Source: Gaoshiqia sediminis
Lineage (GTDB): Bacteria; Bacteroidota; Bacteroidia; Bacteroidales; Prolixibacteraceae
NCBI RefSeq assembly: GCF_025907915.1
Contig: NZ_JAPAAF010000004.1
Coordinates: forward strand, 62,001 to 126,000
Direction: 5' to 3'
Length of the DNA stretch: 64,000 bases
The translations under genes were made by a program, and so were the position numbers. The notes under the pieces are model-generated. The model was not told where the DNA came from. It made no database searches and saw only the letters and a list, made by a program, of their open reading frames with translations. Shown here one piece after another: positions 1-9,528 of the stretch (its first letter is position 1; each line of letters starts with the position of its first letter).

Positions 1-566
1 CAGGCGCCGTAAACATTTGATGTTTTGTCGAATCCACCACTTATGGCTGCTTTGGTGGCATTTATCCCGCCCAGCCCCTGTGCCCGGCGGAGGCCAAATT
101 CCAACAATAGCCGGCGCCCTGCGGCCAGGCGCATCCGGCAGGCTTTGGTAGCGATCAGCGATTCAAAATTCAGGATATTCAGCAGAACGGTTTCAATGAG
201 TTGGGTTTCCAGGATATTCCCCTCAACGCGCAATACGGGTTCATTGGGGAAAATCACCTCGCCTTCACGCACCGAAATGATATCTCCCTGAAATGAAAAA
301 CGACTAAGAAAGTCAACGAAACGTTCATCAAATCCAATCGATGCCAGGTAAATGCAAGCATCCTGATCGAACCGGAAATTTTCAAGCAGCTCCAGCAAGG
401 ATGATAGTCCGGAGAATACAACGAAGCCTCCCTGGTAAGGTATTTTTCGGAAAAAATAATCGAAGCAAGCCGGCTTGTTGTGACGGCCACTCAGGAAATA
501 GCCTTGCGCCATGGTTAATTCATAATGATCGGTGTAGAGTCCGCTGCCTTTTTCAATTAGGTTCAT
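1..566 (-). CDS. pncB: Nicotinate phosphoribosyltransferase (C-terminus beyond window)
   Basis: NAD salvage enzyme joining nicotinate and PRPP to give nicotinate mononucleotide. The frame is open from an ATG at 566 to the left edge, so only about 188 N-terminal residues are visible. The start reads MNLIEKGSGLYTDHYELTMA, the family's typical N-terminus with the TDxYxLTMA substrate-loop motif. Further on are GDIISVREGEVIFPNEPVLRVEG and a stretch with ETQLIETVLLN, the nucleotide-binding barrel typical of NAPRTase, and then RRAQGLGG, a usual catalytic-region motif. Catalytic residues further downstream lie outside the window. The gene is read leftwards, like ppdK, but a strong terminator separates them, so they are probably separate units. 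Family assignment is confident. Confidence 0.9.
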   Translation of the reverse strand, partial: MNLIEKGSGLYTDHYELTMAQGYFLSGRHNKPACFDYFFRKIPYQGGFVVFSGLSSLLELLENFRFDQDACIYLASIGFDERFVDFLSRFSFQGDIISVREGEVIFPNEPVLRVEGNILETQLIETVLLNILNFESLIATKACRMRLAAGRRLLLEFGLRRAQGLGGINATKAAISGGFDKTSNVYGA

Positions 567-674
567 AATCGTAGTTTTTTGTAAACAGATACAAATTACG
601 GATAAAATTGCGGCTACAGGGATGGTTGCTTTGAAAAATGTTGACGGACAAGCAATCCGGCTTAGTGAATAGCA

Positions 675-706
675 AAAAAGCCGCTCGGAAATGAGCGGCT
701 TTTTAC
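675..706 (-). terminator. Intrinsic terminator after ppdK
   Basis: An 8-bp stem AGCCGCTC/GAGCGGCT with a short loop is flanked by an A-run on one side and a T-run on the other, so it can stop transcription on either strand. It begins 18 bases after the ppdK stop and separates it from pncB. Confidence 0.85.
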
Positions 707-721
707 AATCGGCTGATGATA

Positions 722-3439
722 TTATTTTGCCTGGCTATGCTTTATGTTGGCTTGAGCAGCAGCCACTCTGGCGATTGGTACGCGGTAAGGAGAGCAACTC
801 ACATAGTCGAGTCCAACGCTGTCGCAGAATTCCACAGAGCTGGGTTCACCGCCGTGTTCGCCGCAAATGCCCACTTTCAGTTTGGGTTTTACCGAACGGC
901 CTCTTTCAACGCCCATTTTTACCAGCTGCCCAACGCCGTTTTGATCGAGCACCTGGAACGGGTCTTGTTTCAGGATGCCGTTGTCCAGATAGATGGGCAG
1001 GAATTTACCAGCATCATCGCGCGAGTAGCCCAAGGTCATCTGGGTCAGGTCGTTAGTGCCGAACGAGAAGAAGTCGGCTTCTTCGGCAATATGATCAGCC
1101 GTTAGTGCGGCACGTGGAATCTCAATCATGGTTCCAAGCAGATAATCAATCCGGTCGCCTTTTTCCTCGAAAACTTTCTCGGCAGTATTTCGAATGATGT
1201 TTGCTTGGTGTTTCAGCTCGGCCACAGTGCCTACCAGCGGGACCATAATTTCAGGCAGGGTAGCAATACCTCTGGCTTTCAGGTTTAGGGCAGCTTCTAT
1301 GATTGCTCGTGCCTGCATGGCAGTAATTTCTGGATAGGTAATTCCCAACCGGCAACCACGGTGACCCAACATCGGGTTGAACTCCTCTAGTTCTGATATT
1401 TTCGTTCTGACGGCATCAATGGATATCCCCATTTCCTGTGCCAGTTCTTTCTGTGTGGCTTGCTGGTGGGGCACAAACTCGTGCAAGGGTGGGTCAAGCA
1501 AGCGCACGGTAACTCCGTAGCCTTCCATTGCTTCAAAGATGCCTTCAAAGTCGCCGCGTTGGTAGGGCAGAAGTTTTGCGAGTGCTTTTTCGCGTCCTTC
1601 TTTTGTTGAAGAAAGGATCATCTCGCGCATGGCTTTAATGCGTTCTCCTTCAAAAAACATATGTTCGGTACGGCAAAGGCCTATCCCTTTTGCTCCAAAA
1701 TTGCGTGCAACTTGTGCATCATTTGGGGTATCGGCATTGGTCCGGACTGACATGCGTGTAAATTTATCCGCCAGGTCCATCACCTTCCCAAAGTCACCGC
1801 CCATATCAGGGGTTTTTGTCTTTACTTTACCTTCGTAAACTTCTCCGGTTGAGCCATTCAGCGAAATCCAGTCTCCTTCAACGAATTTGTTTTCGCCAAT
1901 GGTCATCACGCGGGTTTTGTAATCAATTTTTACAGCGCCGGCACCCGATACGCAACATTTTCCCATGCCCCGGGCCACTACGGCAGCGTGCGAGGTCATC
2001 CCGCCACGGGCGGTCAAAATGCCGCGTGCAATGTTCATTCCCTCCAGGTCTTCGGGGGAAGTTTCGATGCGGACCAGGATGGTGTTTTCGTAATTCGATG
2101 CTTCATCTGCAAAGAAAACCACTTGACCGGTAGCTGCTCCCGGTGAGGCGGGAAGTCCTTTTGCCAGTACATGTGCTTTTGCCATTGCTTCTGTGTCGAA
2201 AACCGGATGGAGCAATTCGTCGAGTTTATTTGGCTCGATGCGCAACAAAGCTGTTTTTTCGTCGATCATGCCTTGCTCCAGCATGTCAATCGCAATTTTC
2301 ACCATCGCCGCTCCGGTCCGTTTCCCGTTGCGCGTTTGCAGCAGCCAAAGTTTACCTTCCTGGATGGTAAATTCCAGGTCCTGCATGTCTTTATAATGAT
2401 TTTCCAGTTTTTCCTGAACACTCATGAGCTCTGCATACAAAGCCGGCATGGTTTCTTCCAGCGACGGGAAATTGGTTTTTCTTTCCTCTTCTGATACACC
2501 TGCCAGTTCTGCCCATCGCTTACTGCCTTCCAGTGTAATTTGCTGCGGGGTGCGGATTCCGGCCACCACATCTTCGCCCTGGGCATTAATCAAGTATTCG
2601 CCGTTGAAGATGTCTTCGCCGGTGGCTGCGTCGCGCGTAAAAGCAACGCCTGTGGCGGAGGTGTCGCCCATGTTACCAAATACCATGGCCTGAACGTTAA
2701 CGGCTGTTCCCCATTCTGCCGGAAAACCGTGCATTTTTCGGTAATACACGGCGCGGTCGTTCATCCAACTGTCGAAAACAGCATAAACGGCGCCCCAAAG
2801 TTGTTCCCAAGGATCGTCAGGGAAGCTTTTCCCGGTAACTTTCAAGACGGCTTCCTTAAACCGGATAACCAATAGTTTCAGATCTTCTGTCGTAAATTGG
2901 GTATCCAGCTCAATGCCTTTTTCTTCTTTCAGGTTGTCCATGATGGCCTCAAACGGGTCGATGTCCTCCTTGCTTTCAGGTTTCATGCCGAGTACCACAT
3001 CGCCGTACATTTGTACAAAGCGACGGTAGGAATCCCAGGCAAAACGCTCATTACCTGATTTTTTTGCGATCCCTTGCACCGCCAGGTCATTCAGCCCCAG
3101 GTTCAAAACCGTGTCCATCATTCCGGGCATCGACACCCGGGCGCCTGAGCGGACCGAAACCAGACAGGGATTATCTTTGTCGCCAAATTTAGTGCCGGTC
3201 AATTCCTCTATCTGTGACACTGCTCTTTCTACTTCGCCGTTGACGACAGTTAAAGCTGCATCTTTCCCTTGTTGGTTATAAATGGTACATACCTCGGTCG
3301 TAATTGTGAAACCTGGGGGGACTGGTACGCCAATCAGGTTCATCTCAGCCAGGTTGGCCCCTTTCCCTCCGAGAAGATTTTTCATATCTGCCTTTCCCTC
3401 GGCCTTTCCATTGCCGAATGTATAAACATACTTTGCCAT
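722..3439 (-). CDS. ppdK: Pyruvate, phosphate dikinase
   Basis: Interconverts ATP + phosphate + pyruvate and AMP + PPi + phosphoenolpyruvate in the cytosol, linking glycolysis and gluconeogenesis. At 905 residues it is full length. The N-terminal ATP-grasp domain starts [20 protein letters not shown] with the [10 protein letters not shown] motif. The central swivelling domain has [16 protein letters not shown], whose His is phosphorylated. The C-terminal PEP/pyruvate barrel ends with [12 protein letters not shown], where C859 is the catalytic acid. [10 protein letters not shown] marks the start of the PEP-binding domain. Regulation by a PPDK regulatory protein cannot be judged because none is visible nearby. 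The start codon is followed by the invariant family N-terminus, so the start is secure. Confidence 0.97.
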   Translation of the reverse strand: MAKYVYTFGNGKAEGKADMKNLLGGKGANLAEMNLIGVPVPPGFTITTEVCTIYNQQGKDAALTVVNGEVERAVSQIEELTGTKFGDKDNPCLVSVRSGARVSMPGMMDTVLNLGLNDLAVQGIAKKSGNERFAWDSYRRFVQMYGDVVLGMKPESKEDIDPFEAIMDNLKEEKGIELDTQFTTEDLKLLVIRFKEAVLKVTGKSFPDDPWEQLWGAVYAVFDSWMNDRAVYYRKMHGFPAEWGTAVNVQAMVFGNMGDTSATGVAFTRDAATGEDIFNGEYLINAQGEDVVAGIRTPQQITLEGSKRWAELAGVSEEERKTNFPSLEETMPALYAELMSVQEKLENHYKDMQDLEFTIQEGKLWLLQTRNGKRTGAAMVKIAIDMLEQGMIDEKTALLRIEPNKLDELLHPVFDTEAMAKAHVLAKGLPASPGAATGQVVFFADEASNYENTILVRIETSPEDLEGMNIARGILTARGGMTSHAAVVARGMGKCCVSGAGAVKIDYKTRVMTIGENKFVEGDWISLNGSTGEVYEGKVKTKTPDMGGDFGKVMDLADKFTRMSVRTNADTPNDAQVARNFGAKGIGLCRTEHMFFEGERIKAMREMILSSTKEGREKALAKLLPYQRGDFEGIFEAMEGYGVTVRLLDPPLHEFVPHQQATQKELAQEMGISIDAVRTKISELEEFNPMLGHRGCRLGITYPEITAMQARAIIEAALNLKARGIATLPEIMVPLVGTVAELKHQANIIRNTAEKVFEEKGDRIDYLLGTMIEIPRAALTADHIAEEADFFSFGTNDLTQMTLGYSRDDAGKFLPIYLDNGILKQDPFQVLDQNGVGQLVKMGVERGRSVKPKLKVGICGEHGGEPSSVEFCDSVGLDYVSCSPYRVPIARVAAAQANIKHSQAK

Positions 3440-3686
3440 AAAAACATCGTTTTGGATTAGTTAAAAAATCTGTTAAGTCTAAGTTTTCATTTGCTAATGT
3501 AAACGTAATTTTTTGAAAACTGAAAAGAAATGTTTTTGCAAATAGCTGTTATATAGCTATTAAGATTTTGGAAAGTGGTGTTTCTGACCAAGTTGCAATT
3601 TCTTATTCTGACCTGAAATCCAATAAGCAGATATTCTGGATGAATTTGAAGAATTAAATGGCCTGAAATTGCCGAAAACCAAACTC

Positions 3687-3741
3687 TTAACATTTGTTAA
3701 CGTAGCTTGAATCTTCTTAACGTTTCTATGCCGTACATTTG
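3687..3741 (+). promoter_or_regulatory. Promoter A of the duplicated cassette, with three TTAAC boxes
   Basis: A perfect Bacteroidota -7 element TACATTTG lies at 3734-3741. Upstream are three TTAAC boxes starting at 3687, 3697 and 3717, that is at 10 and 20 bp spacing, all on one face of the helix. The last box starts 17 bp before the -7 element. The same arrangement recurs in promoter B at identical spacing, which argues for a protein-binding array rather than chance. The binding protein is unknown. Confidence 0.6.
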
Positions 3742-3747
3742 TTAATA

Positions 3748-3840
3748 CAAGAATGTAGGATTTTAAGCATAATTTTTTCATAGAGATAGGTTTGGTTAAG
3801 TTAGAAAATAGGATGGCGCCCACCATCCTTTTTCTTTTTA
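3748..3840 (+). ncRNA. Candidate small RNA A (first copy of duplicated cassette)
   Basis: A transcript of about 90 nt is predicted from just after the -7 element at 3734-3741 to the intrinsic terminator at 3809-3838 (stem AGGATGG/CCATCCT followed by a T-rich run). The segment 3773-3800, reading TTCATAGAGATAGGTTTGG in its core, is almost identical to 3963-3990 in copy B. No convincing coding frame exists inside. An ATG lies within the terminator stem, but its frame simply runs through the T-run. Alternatively the first copy is an attenuated leader. Transcription is inferred, not shown. Confidence 0.45.
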
Positions 3841-3873
3841 CTGAGGTTGACCACCATCCATGCCAAAGCATCT

Positions 3874-3928
3874 TTAACGTTCCTTAACGATACTTGCAGC
3901 TTCTTAACGGTTAGATCCCGTATCTTTG
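3874..3928 (+). promoter_or_regulatory. Promoter B of the duplicated cassette, with three TTAACG boxes
   Basis: A perfect TATCTTTG -7 element lies at 3921-3928. TTAACG boxes start at 3874, 3884 and 3904, with the same 10 and 20 bp steps and the same 17-bp distance to the -7 element as in promoter A. Confidence 0.6.
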
Positions 3929-3934
3929 TTTGGA

Positions 3935-4030
3935 CAAGACAGAAAGATTCAAGAGTACAATTTTTTTTCATAGAGATAAGTTTGGTTAAAGTTTGAAGAA
4001 AGGATGGCGCCCACCATCCTTTTTTTTTGT
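3935..4030 (+). ncRNA. Candidate small RNA B (second copy of duplicated cassette)
   Basis: The predicted transcript starts just after TATCTTTG (3921-3928) and ends at a hairpin with an 8-bp stem AAGGATGG/CCATCCTT followed by an uninterrupted T-run (about 4000-4028). It is about 95 nt long. The leader core at 3963-3990 matches copy A. The terminator is stronger than copy A's because the T-run is uninterrupted. It ends about 200 bp before clpB, so it is more likely a separate small RNA than the clpB leader, though readthrough into clpB is possible. Confidence 0.45.
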
Positions 4031-4226
4031 AAAATCCTGTCATATTTGCTTCTCTCATAATTTTTATCTGACTAAAGTTCAGGCTGTTTGTTCGATTGGC
4101 GACATTTTGTCTTTTTTGTTGCTCCATTTTCCGGTTGGTTGCTTTTTTGAAAAATACACATTGCCGTTGAAATTATTCCGGCGTAACGATTGGAAAGCTT
4201 AAATTGAACAGAAAAAAGAGAATGCA

Positions 4227-6815
4227 ATGAACTTTAATAATTTCACCATCAAATCGCAGGAAGCACTGCAACATGCTTTCGAAATTGCCCAGGGAAAGCA
4301 ACATCAGGCCATCGAAAACGGGCACATTCTGAAAGGTTTGCTCCATACAGCCGAAAATGTAAGTGGGTTTTTACTGAAGAAACTTGGGGTTAACGTTCCT
4401 ATCTTTCAGCAAGCGGTTGATCGAATTGTGGATTCTTATCCTAAGGTTTCGGGGGGTGAGCAATATCTTTCCGGAAATGCCAACAAAACGCTTCAAAAAT
4501 CGATGGATATTTCCCGGAAAATGGGGGACCAGTTTGTTTCGGTCGAACACATTTTGCTGGCCTTACTTGAAAGTGGCGATACAATTTCAACCTTAATGAA
4601 GGACAATGGTATTAGCCGGAAAGACTTGGAAGTTGCTGTGGCTGATTTGCGGAAAGGAGCCAAAGTGGATAGTCAAACTGCAGAAGATCAGTTTAATTCG
4701 TTGAGTCGTTTTGCCGTCAATTTGAATGAACGGGCGAGAAACGGTAAACTGGATCCGGTAATCGGACGTGACGAAGAAATCCGGCGTTTGCTGCAAATCT
4801 TGTCGCGCCGTACCAAGAACAACCCTGTGTTGATTGGCGAACCGGGAACCGGTAAAACAGCTATTGCCGAGGGCCTTGCCCATCGGATTGTGCGGGGCGA
4901 TGTGCCCGAAAACCTCAAATCGAAACAATTGTTTTCGCTCGATATGGGTGCGCTGATTGCCGGTGCAAAATATAAGGGCGAGTTTGAGGAACGCTTAAAA
5001 GCTGTGGTGAACGAGGTGATCAAAGCAGAAGGCGAAGTGATTTTATTTATCGATGAAATTCATACGTTGGTAGGCGCCGGAAAAAGCGAAGGCGCTATGG
5101 ATGCGGCCAATATTTTAAAACCGGCCCTGGCGCGCGGTGAGTTGCGGGCTATTGGCGCCACCACGCTTGATGAGTATCAAAAATATTTCGAAAAAGATAA
5201 AGCGCTGGAACGCCGCTTCCAGATTGTGATGGTGAACGAACCCGATACGCTGAGCGCCATCTCCATTTTAAGAGGATTGAAGGAACGTTATGAGAACCAT
5301 CACCGGGTGCGCATCAAAGATAATGCGATTATCTCGGCCGTTGAGCTATCGCAACGGTATATTTCAGACCGGTTTCTGCCCGACAAGGCCATCGACCTGA
5401 TGGATGAAGCGGCAGCCAAATTACGGTTGGAAATGGATTCGGTACCCGAAGAATTGGACGAAATTGAACGTAAAATCAAACAACTTGAAATTGAGCGCGA
5501 GGCCATCAAACGCGAAAAGGACGAAAGCAAACTGGCCGTGCTGAATGAAGAGATTGCCAACTTGAAAGAAGACCAGAACCGTTACCGTGCTCAGTGGGAA
5601 ATGGAGAAGTCGCTGATCGATGGCATTCAGCAGCATAAAACGGAAATCGAAAACCTGAAGTTTGAAGCCGAACAGGCCGAACGATCGGGCGATTACGGAC
5701 GTGTGGCCGAAATCCGGTACGGGAAAATCAAGGAAGCTGAACAAGAAATTGTCCGCTTGCAGAAAGAGTTGCAGCAAATGCAAGGCGATTCGCTCATCAA
5801 AGAAGAAGTGGATGCGGAAGATATTGCCGAAGTGGTGGCTCGTTGGACCGGTATCCCGGTTAGTAAAATGATGCAAAGCGAACGGGATAAACTGCTTCAT
5901 TTGGAAGAAGAATTGCATAAACGGGTGATTGGGCAGGACGAGGCCATCCATGCGGTGGCTGATGCCGTTCGCCGGAGCAGGGCAGGCCTTCAGGATGAAA
6001 AACGTCCGATTGGCTCGTTTATCTTTCTGGGTACTACCGGGGTGGGGAAGACGGAGCTGGCAAAGGCACTTGCCGAATACCTGTTTGATGACGAAAATAT
6101 GATCACCCGGATTGACATGTCGGAATACCAGGAGAAATTTTCTGTTACCCGGCTGATTGGTTCTCCACCGGGATATGTGGGTTACGATGAAGGAGGCCAA
6201 CTGACCGAATCAGTGCGCCGGAAACCGTATTCAGTGGTATTGTTTGACGAAATTGAAAAAGCGCATCCGGATGTGTTCAATGTCTTGCTGCAAGTGCTCG
6301 ACGATGGACGCTTGACCGATAACAAGGGGAGGGTGGTCAATTTTAAAAACACGATCATTATTATGACTTCCAACCTTGGCTCCCAACTGATTCAGGAAGG
6401 TTTTGAGCGGATGACCGACAGCAACCGCACCGAAGTGTTTGAGCAAACACGCACAGCTATTTTCTCCTTGTTGCGAAAAACCATCCGTCCTGAGTTTTTG
6501 AACCGGATTGATGAAACCATCATGTTCACACCCTTGTCGCGTGACGACATGAAGGGCATAGTCCAAATTCAGTTCAACCGAATTGTGAAACGCATGGGCA
6601 ATCAGAACCTGCGCATCGAAATGTCGCCTGAAGCTATCAACTGGCTGGCAACGGTCGGCTATGATCCGCATTACGGAGCCCGGCCGGTTAACCGGTTGTT
6701 GCAGAAACATGTTCTGAACGAGCTGTCAAAACTGATTCTTGCGGGACGTGTTTCCGTTGATCAAACCATTCGCATAGAAATCGAAAATGATGAGCTTAAA
6801 TTCGTGTCAGTATAA
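4227..6815 (+). CDS. clpB: ATP-dependent chaperone ClpB
   Basis: Hexameric AAA+ disaggregase that works with DnaK to pull apart protein aggregates after heat stress. It has 862 residues, the usual length. Domains in order: Clp N-domain (1-145), first AAA+ module with Walker A GEPGTGKT (204-211), Walker [11 protein letters not shown], the ClpB-specific coiled-coil middle domain (about 400-530, rich in E/K/Q), and second AAA+ module with Walker A GTTGVGKT (602-609), ending in a D2-small domain with the GARPVNR sensor-2 motif. The middle domain separates it from ClpA and ClpC. The start follows an A/G-rich stretch (AAAAAAGAGAATGCA). The TTAACG-array cassette lies directly upstream and might contribute regulation, which is untested. 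Confidence 0.97.
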   Translation: MNFNNFTIKSQEALQHAFEIAQGKQHQAIENGHILKGLLHTAENVSGFLLKKLGVNVPIFQQAVDRIVDSYPKVSGGEQYLSGNANKTLQKSMDISRKMGDQFVSVEHILLALLESGDTISTLMKDNGISRKDLEVAVADLRKGAKVDSQTAEDQFNSLSRFAVNLNERARNGKLDPVIGRDEEIRRLLQILSRRTKNNPVLIGEPGTGKTAIAEGLAHRIVRGDVPENLKSKQLFSLDMGALIAGAKYKGEFEERLKAVVNEVIKAEGEVILFIDEIHTLVGAGKSEGAMDAANILKPALARGELRAIGATTLDEYQKYFEKDKALERRFQIVMVNEPDTLSAISILRGLKERYENHHRVRIKDNAIISAVELSQRYISDRFLPDKAIDLMDEAAAKLRLEMDSVPEELDEIERKIKQLEIEREAIKREKDESKLAVLNEEIANLKEDQNRYRAQWEMEKSLIDGIQQHKTEIENLKFEAEQAERSGDYGRVAEIRYGKIKEAEQEIVRLQKELQQMQGDSLIKEEVDAEDIAEVVARWTGIPVSKMMQSERDKLLHLEEELHKRVIGQDEAIHAVADAVRRSRAGLQDEKRPIGSFIFLGTTGVGKTELAKALAEYLFDDENMITRIDMSEYQEKFSVTRLIGSPPGYVGYDEGGQLTESVRRKPYSVVLFDEIEKAHPDVFNVLLQVLDDGRLTDNKGRVVNFKNTIIIMTSNLGSQLIQEGFERMTDSNRTEVFEQTRTAIFSLLRKTIRPEFLNRIDETIMFTPLSRDDMKGIVQIQFNRIVKRMGNQNLRIEMSPEAINWLATVGYDPHYGARPVNRLLQKHVLNELSKLILAGRVSVDQTIRIEIENDELKFVSV

Positions 6816-6843
6816 GTTGAAACTGCGTTAATAAATAAGTCAA

Positions 6844-6890
6844 TTGCCGGGTTCAAAGTGAGCCCGGCATTGATTTCTGATGCAGTTTTT
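6844..6890 (+). terminator. Probable terminator after clpB
   Basis: A 7-bp stem TGCCGGG/CCCGGCA (6845-6869) follows the clpB stop. The T-run only comes 15 bases later (6885-6892), so it may be a weak terminator, shared with the converging Hpt gene. Confidence 0.5.
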
Positions 6891-7247
6891 TTATTCAAGG
6901 TTCTTTAGCTCATCTTTAAGTTCCTGTTCAGCCAGGGCAATCACCTTCTCGAAATCTTCTACGTGGGCTTCATAGGTTTCAATTTCAATTAGTTGTTGGG
7001 TTTTAAGCTGAAGTTGTTTTAGTCGCATTCCCAAGTCATTCAACCCAAAAGTCATCACCGACGATTTGGCTTTATGCGCCAGTTCTCCCAATTCTTTCCA
7101 TTGTTGGTTGTTCAGATGGATTCTTAATCCATCGCGGAACTCGGGGATTTGTTCAAAAAACATCTCTATGAATTCCTTCATGATCTCGGCTTCACCGCCA
7201 GTAACTTCTTCCAGGTAGTTCAGATTGGTTAATCGTTGCGTTTCCAT
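6891..7247 (-). CDS. Hpt (histidine phosphotransfer) domain protein
   Basis: A 118-residue, all-helical single-domain protein. The segment ELAHKAKSSVMTFGLNDL matches the Hpt phosphorylation motif, with H58 as the expected phospho-acceptor. It would relay phosphate between a hybrid histidine kinase and a response regulator, but no such partner is encoded in this window. I chose the ATG at 7247 (METQRL). An upstream in-frame ATG at 7307 would add a hydrophobic 20-residue stretch that does not suit a cytosolic Hpt protein. It converges on clpB and stands alone. Confidence 0.8.
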   Translation of the reverse strand: METQRLTNLNYLEEVTGGEAEIMKEFIEMFFEQIPEFRDGLRIHLNNQQWKELGELAHKAKSSVMTFGLNDLGMRLKQLQLKTQQLIEIETYEAHVEDFEKVIALAEQELKDELKNLE

Positions 7248-7409
7248 TTGATTTTTTTGTAATAGTTGCACCGACAATAATAACAAAAAAATGTTTATAG
7301 GCAGCACTGTAAATCAACTATTGAAATAAAATACCCAAAACGATTGCTGATTTTTTTCATGATTTTTTGATCTTTGAAGCTCTATTTTTACAAATCCAAA
7401 ATTTATTAA

Positions 7410-8501
7410 ATGAAGACAACCGCATTTAATCAGCTACATAAAAACGCCGGAGGGAAGATGGTTGAATTTGCAGGTTATGAAATGCCTGTAGAATTCAGTG
7501 GAATTAAAGATGAGCACATGACAGTCCGAAACGGGGTTGGTGTGTTTGATGTTTCGCACATGGGCGAGTTTTGGGTGAAAGGCCCTCACGCTGCCGATTT
7601 GGTTCAGTATGTCACCAGTAACGACATTTCTGTTTTAACCCCGGGACAAGCGCAATATTCGTGTTTCCCAAACGGGCATGGCGGCATTGTTGACGACTTG
7701 CTGGTTTACTGTTTTTCGCCCGAAAAATATTTGCTGGTGGTGAATGCTGCCAATATCGAAAAAGACTGGAACTGGGTTGTTTCCCAAAATAAATTCGGCG
7801 CCGAGTTGGAGAATGCTTCCGATCAAATTAGTCAGTTGGCTATTCAGGGGCCCAAAGCTTTGCCGGTACTCCGGAAACTGACGGATGTTGAATTAACCAA
7901 AATCAGATATTACACCTTTGTTACCGGGAAATTTGGCGGTTTTGATGATGTCATCATTTCAGCTACTGGTTACACCGGGTCGGGTGGCTTCGAGTTGTAT
8001 TTCCCGAATGAACTGGCAGATCAAATCTATCAGGCTATTTTTGAAGCGGGCGCCGAATTCGATATCAAACCGATTGGCTTGGGCGCCCGTGATACACTCC
8101 GTCTGGAAATGGGATTTTGCCTGTACGGGAACGATATTGACGACACCACTTCGCCCATAGAAGCCGGGTTAGGCTGGATCACGAAATTCAATGGTAACAA
8201 TAACTTCATCGACAAGGCATTATTGCACATGCAGAAGAACGAAGGTGTCAGTCGTAAATTGCGTGGTTTTGAGATGATTGACCGCGGGATTCCCCGTCAT
8301 GGCTACGAATTGGCCGACGAAGCCGGAAACACCATTGGTGTGGTTACTTCGGGAACCCAGTCGCCCATGCTGAACAAAGGGATCGGGATGGGCTATGTAG
8401 CCATTGCCTGGTCGGCCATAGGGACGGAAGTGTATGTGAAAGTGCGTAATAAATTGCTGAAAGCGAAAATTGTCAAGATACCTTTTGTAAGTCCGCAGTA
8501 A
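7410..8501 (+). CDS. gcvT: Glycine cleavage system T protein (aminomethyltransferase)
   Basis: Moves the methylene group from the lipoyl-bound aminomethyl of H protein to tetrahydrofolate, releasing ammonia. At 363 residues it is full length. The N-terminus has [17 protein letters not shown] and [11 protein letters not shown]. The folate-binding core has [14 protein letters not shown] with the conserved Asp-rich [11 protein letters not shown], followed by the C-terminal barrel ([12 protein letters not shown]). The other glycine cleavage genes (gcvH, gcvP) are not nearby, so gcvT is monocistronic here, ended by a strong terminator. I saw no glycine riboswitch in the 100 bp upstream. Confidence 0.96.
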   Translation: MKTTAFNQLHKNAGGKMVEFAGYEMPVEFSGIKDEHMTVRNGVGVFDVSHMGEFWVKGPHAADLVQYVTSNDISVLTPGQAQYSCFPNGHGGIVDDLLVYCFSPEKYLLVVNAANIEKDWNWVVSQNKFGAELENASDQISQLAIQGPKALPVLRKLTDVELTKIRYYTFVTGKFGGFDDVIISATGYTGSGGFELYFPNELADQIYQAIFEAGAEFDIKPIGLGARDTLRLEMGFCLYGNDIDDTTSPIEAGLGWITKFNGNNNFIDKALLHMQKNEGVSRKLRGFEMIDRGIPRHGYELADEAGNTIGVVTSGTQSPMLNKGIGMGYVAIAWSAIGTEVYVKVRNKLLKAKIVKIPFVSPQ

Positions 8502-8528
8502 TGGGGAAACTTACAACTTACTAACCCT

Positions 8529-8561
8529 TGAACCCGTCAACTGTTTTGACGGGTTTTTTTA
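8529..8561 (+). terminator. Intrinsic terminator after gcvT
   Basis: Stem AACCCGTCAA/TTGACGGGTT with loop CTGT... and a run of seven Ts. It is 28 bases past the gcvT stop. Confidence 0.9.
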
Positions 8562-8576
8562 TTGTATTTGTTCGAT

Positions 8577-8584
8577 TATCTTTG
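8577..8584 (+). promoter_or_regulatory. Promoter -7 element for comB
   Basis: TATCTTTG matches the Bacteroidota -7 consensus TAnnTTTG and lies 26 bases before the comB ATG. The -33 region is T-rich without a clean TTTG. Confidence 0.65.
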
Positions 8585-8609
8585 CGGCAAAAATTCAGAC
8601 TAACTGAGC

Positions 8610-9335
8610 ATGAAGAACGCAAAATTCCGTTTGGAAACCTGCTTGTCCCCTGCCATTTACCCCAAACATGCCGATGACGGCAACATCGTTGTTGTGGTTG
8701 ATATTCTTCGCGCCACATCGGCTATTTGTACTGCCTTCCACAATGGCGTAAAACGCATCATTCCGGTTTCTACGGTAGAAGAAGCCCGTAAGAAAAAGGA
8801 AGAAGGCTACATCGTAGCATCGGAACGCGATGGCTATGTGCTTGATTTTGCTGACTTTGGGAATTCGCCTTTTAATTTTACGGCTGAAAAAGTACGGGGA
8901 AAGGAGATTGTTTACTCCACCACCAACGGGACACGGTGCATTCACATGGCCAGTCATTCCAAAGAAGTGGTCATTGGTTCGTTTCTTAACCTGACTTCCC
9001 TAAGTGAATGGTTGATCCGGCAGGATGCCCCGGTGTTGATTTTCTGCGCTTCGTGGAAAGACCGGTTTAGTTTGGAAGACACCATTTTTGCTGGTGCTTT
9101 AGCCGAAAAATTACTGGATTCGGGAAAGTTTGAAACCATTTGCGATGCGGTCACCGCTTCGCTCGATTTGTGGACTTTGGCCAAGCCAAACCTGAATGAA
9201 TATGTGCTGAAGGCAGCTCAAAAAGGGCGTCTGGCAGAAAAAGGACTGGATGATTGTATCGAATTTTGTCACCGGGCCGACTTTACTTCGGTTATCCCGA
9301 TTTACAGAGATGGAGAATTGATTCCTGTTTCCTAA
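8610..9335 (+). CDS. comB: ComB family probable 2-phosphosulfolactate phosphatase
   Basis: ComB proteins hydrolyse 2-phosphosulfolactate to sulfolactate, first described in methanogen coenzyme M synthesis. At 241 residues it has the normal length. Family motifs are VVVVDILRATSAICTAF near residue 30, FGNSPFNF near 90 and STTNGTRC near 105, which in the family form the Mg-dependent active site. I saw no other sulfolactate or coenzyme M gene in this window, so the physiological substrate here is open. Sulfonate metabolism is one option. It stands alone between two terminated units. Confidence 0.85.
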   Translation: MKNAKFRLETCLSPAIYPKHADDGNIVVVVDILRATSAICTAFHNGVKRIIPVSTVEEARKKKEEGYIVASERDGYVLDFADFGNSPFNFTAEKVRGKEIVYSTTNGTRCIHMASHSKEVVIGSFLNLTSLSEWLIRQDAPVLIFCASWKDRFSLEDTIFAGALAEKLLDSGKFETICDAVTASLDLWTLAKPNLNEYVLKAAQKGRLAEKGLDDCIEFCHRADFTSVIPIYRDGELIPVS

Positions 9336-9416
9336 CTTTGAAAAAGTTTGAAATCGATGTTTATGATGTCTATTCGGTTGAAATTCTGCTGTATAACGAT
9401 GTTTTTAAACGTTGCA

Positions 9417-9464
9417 CAAACGCCCTGTAGCTGATATATCTCAGCGGATAGTACCAAGGGTTTG
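9417..9464 (+). other. Nested hairpin in the leader before serC
   Basis: An outer stem (left arm CAAACgcCCT at 9417-9426, right arm AGGGTTTG at 9457-9464) encloses a 5-bp hairpin GCTGA/TCAGC (9430-9445, loop TATATC). A T-rich tract GTTTTATTTTAAT follows. This could be a structured leader or an upstream terminator. I do not recognise it as a known riboswitch. Confidence 0.35.
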
Positions 9465-9528
9465 TTTTATTTTAATAGATGAATGAAAAGATAATAAGAA
9501 TAATTTTTTAACCCTAAAATTACATACC

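Larger units (their letters stand above)
3687..4030 (+). repeat. Two-copy direct repeat of a promoter-leader-terminator cassette
   Basis: Copy A covers about 3687-3840 and copy B about 3874-4030. Shared landmarks lie 187-191 bp apart: three TTAAC boxes (3687/3697/3717 and 3874/3884/3904), the -7 element (3734 and 3921), the leader core (3773 and 3963), and the terminator hairpin with the same loop CGCCCA (3811 and 4002). Sequence between landmarks has diverged, so conservation of the landmarks suggests selection. The cassette fills most of the 787-bp gap between divergent ppdK and clpB. The rest of the gap (3440-3686 and 4031-4226) holds nothing I can name. Confidence 0.7.

Noticed and set aside
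3811-3880. Short frames starting at the ATG inside each GGATGGCGCC hairpin, with a purine-rich stretch before it
   Set aside because: The frames run straight into the T-run and have unrelated continuations in the two copies. The hairpin is better read as a terminator.
3560-4127. Two overlapping minus-strand frames of 103 and 108 residues with similar sequences
   Set aside because: Their resemblance comes from the DNA-level duplication of the promoter-terminator cassette. Both read through terminator hairpins and have Lys/Phe-rich composition.
5421-6200. 259-residue frame on the minus strand inside clpB
   Set aside because: Antisense to a strongly conserved ATPase; Phe/His-rich composition typical of a reverse-strand shadow.
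7308-7409. Glycine riboswitch before gcvT
   Set aside because: The leader is only about 100 bases, AT-rich and without paired aptamer cores.
9411-9470. Possible tRNA-like cloverleaf before serC
   Set aside because: Only two stems form, with no anticodon arm, T-arm motif or CCA end.
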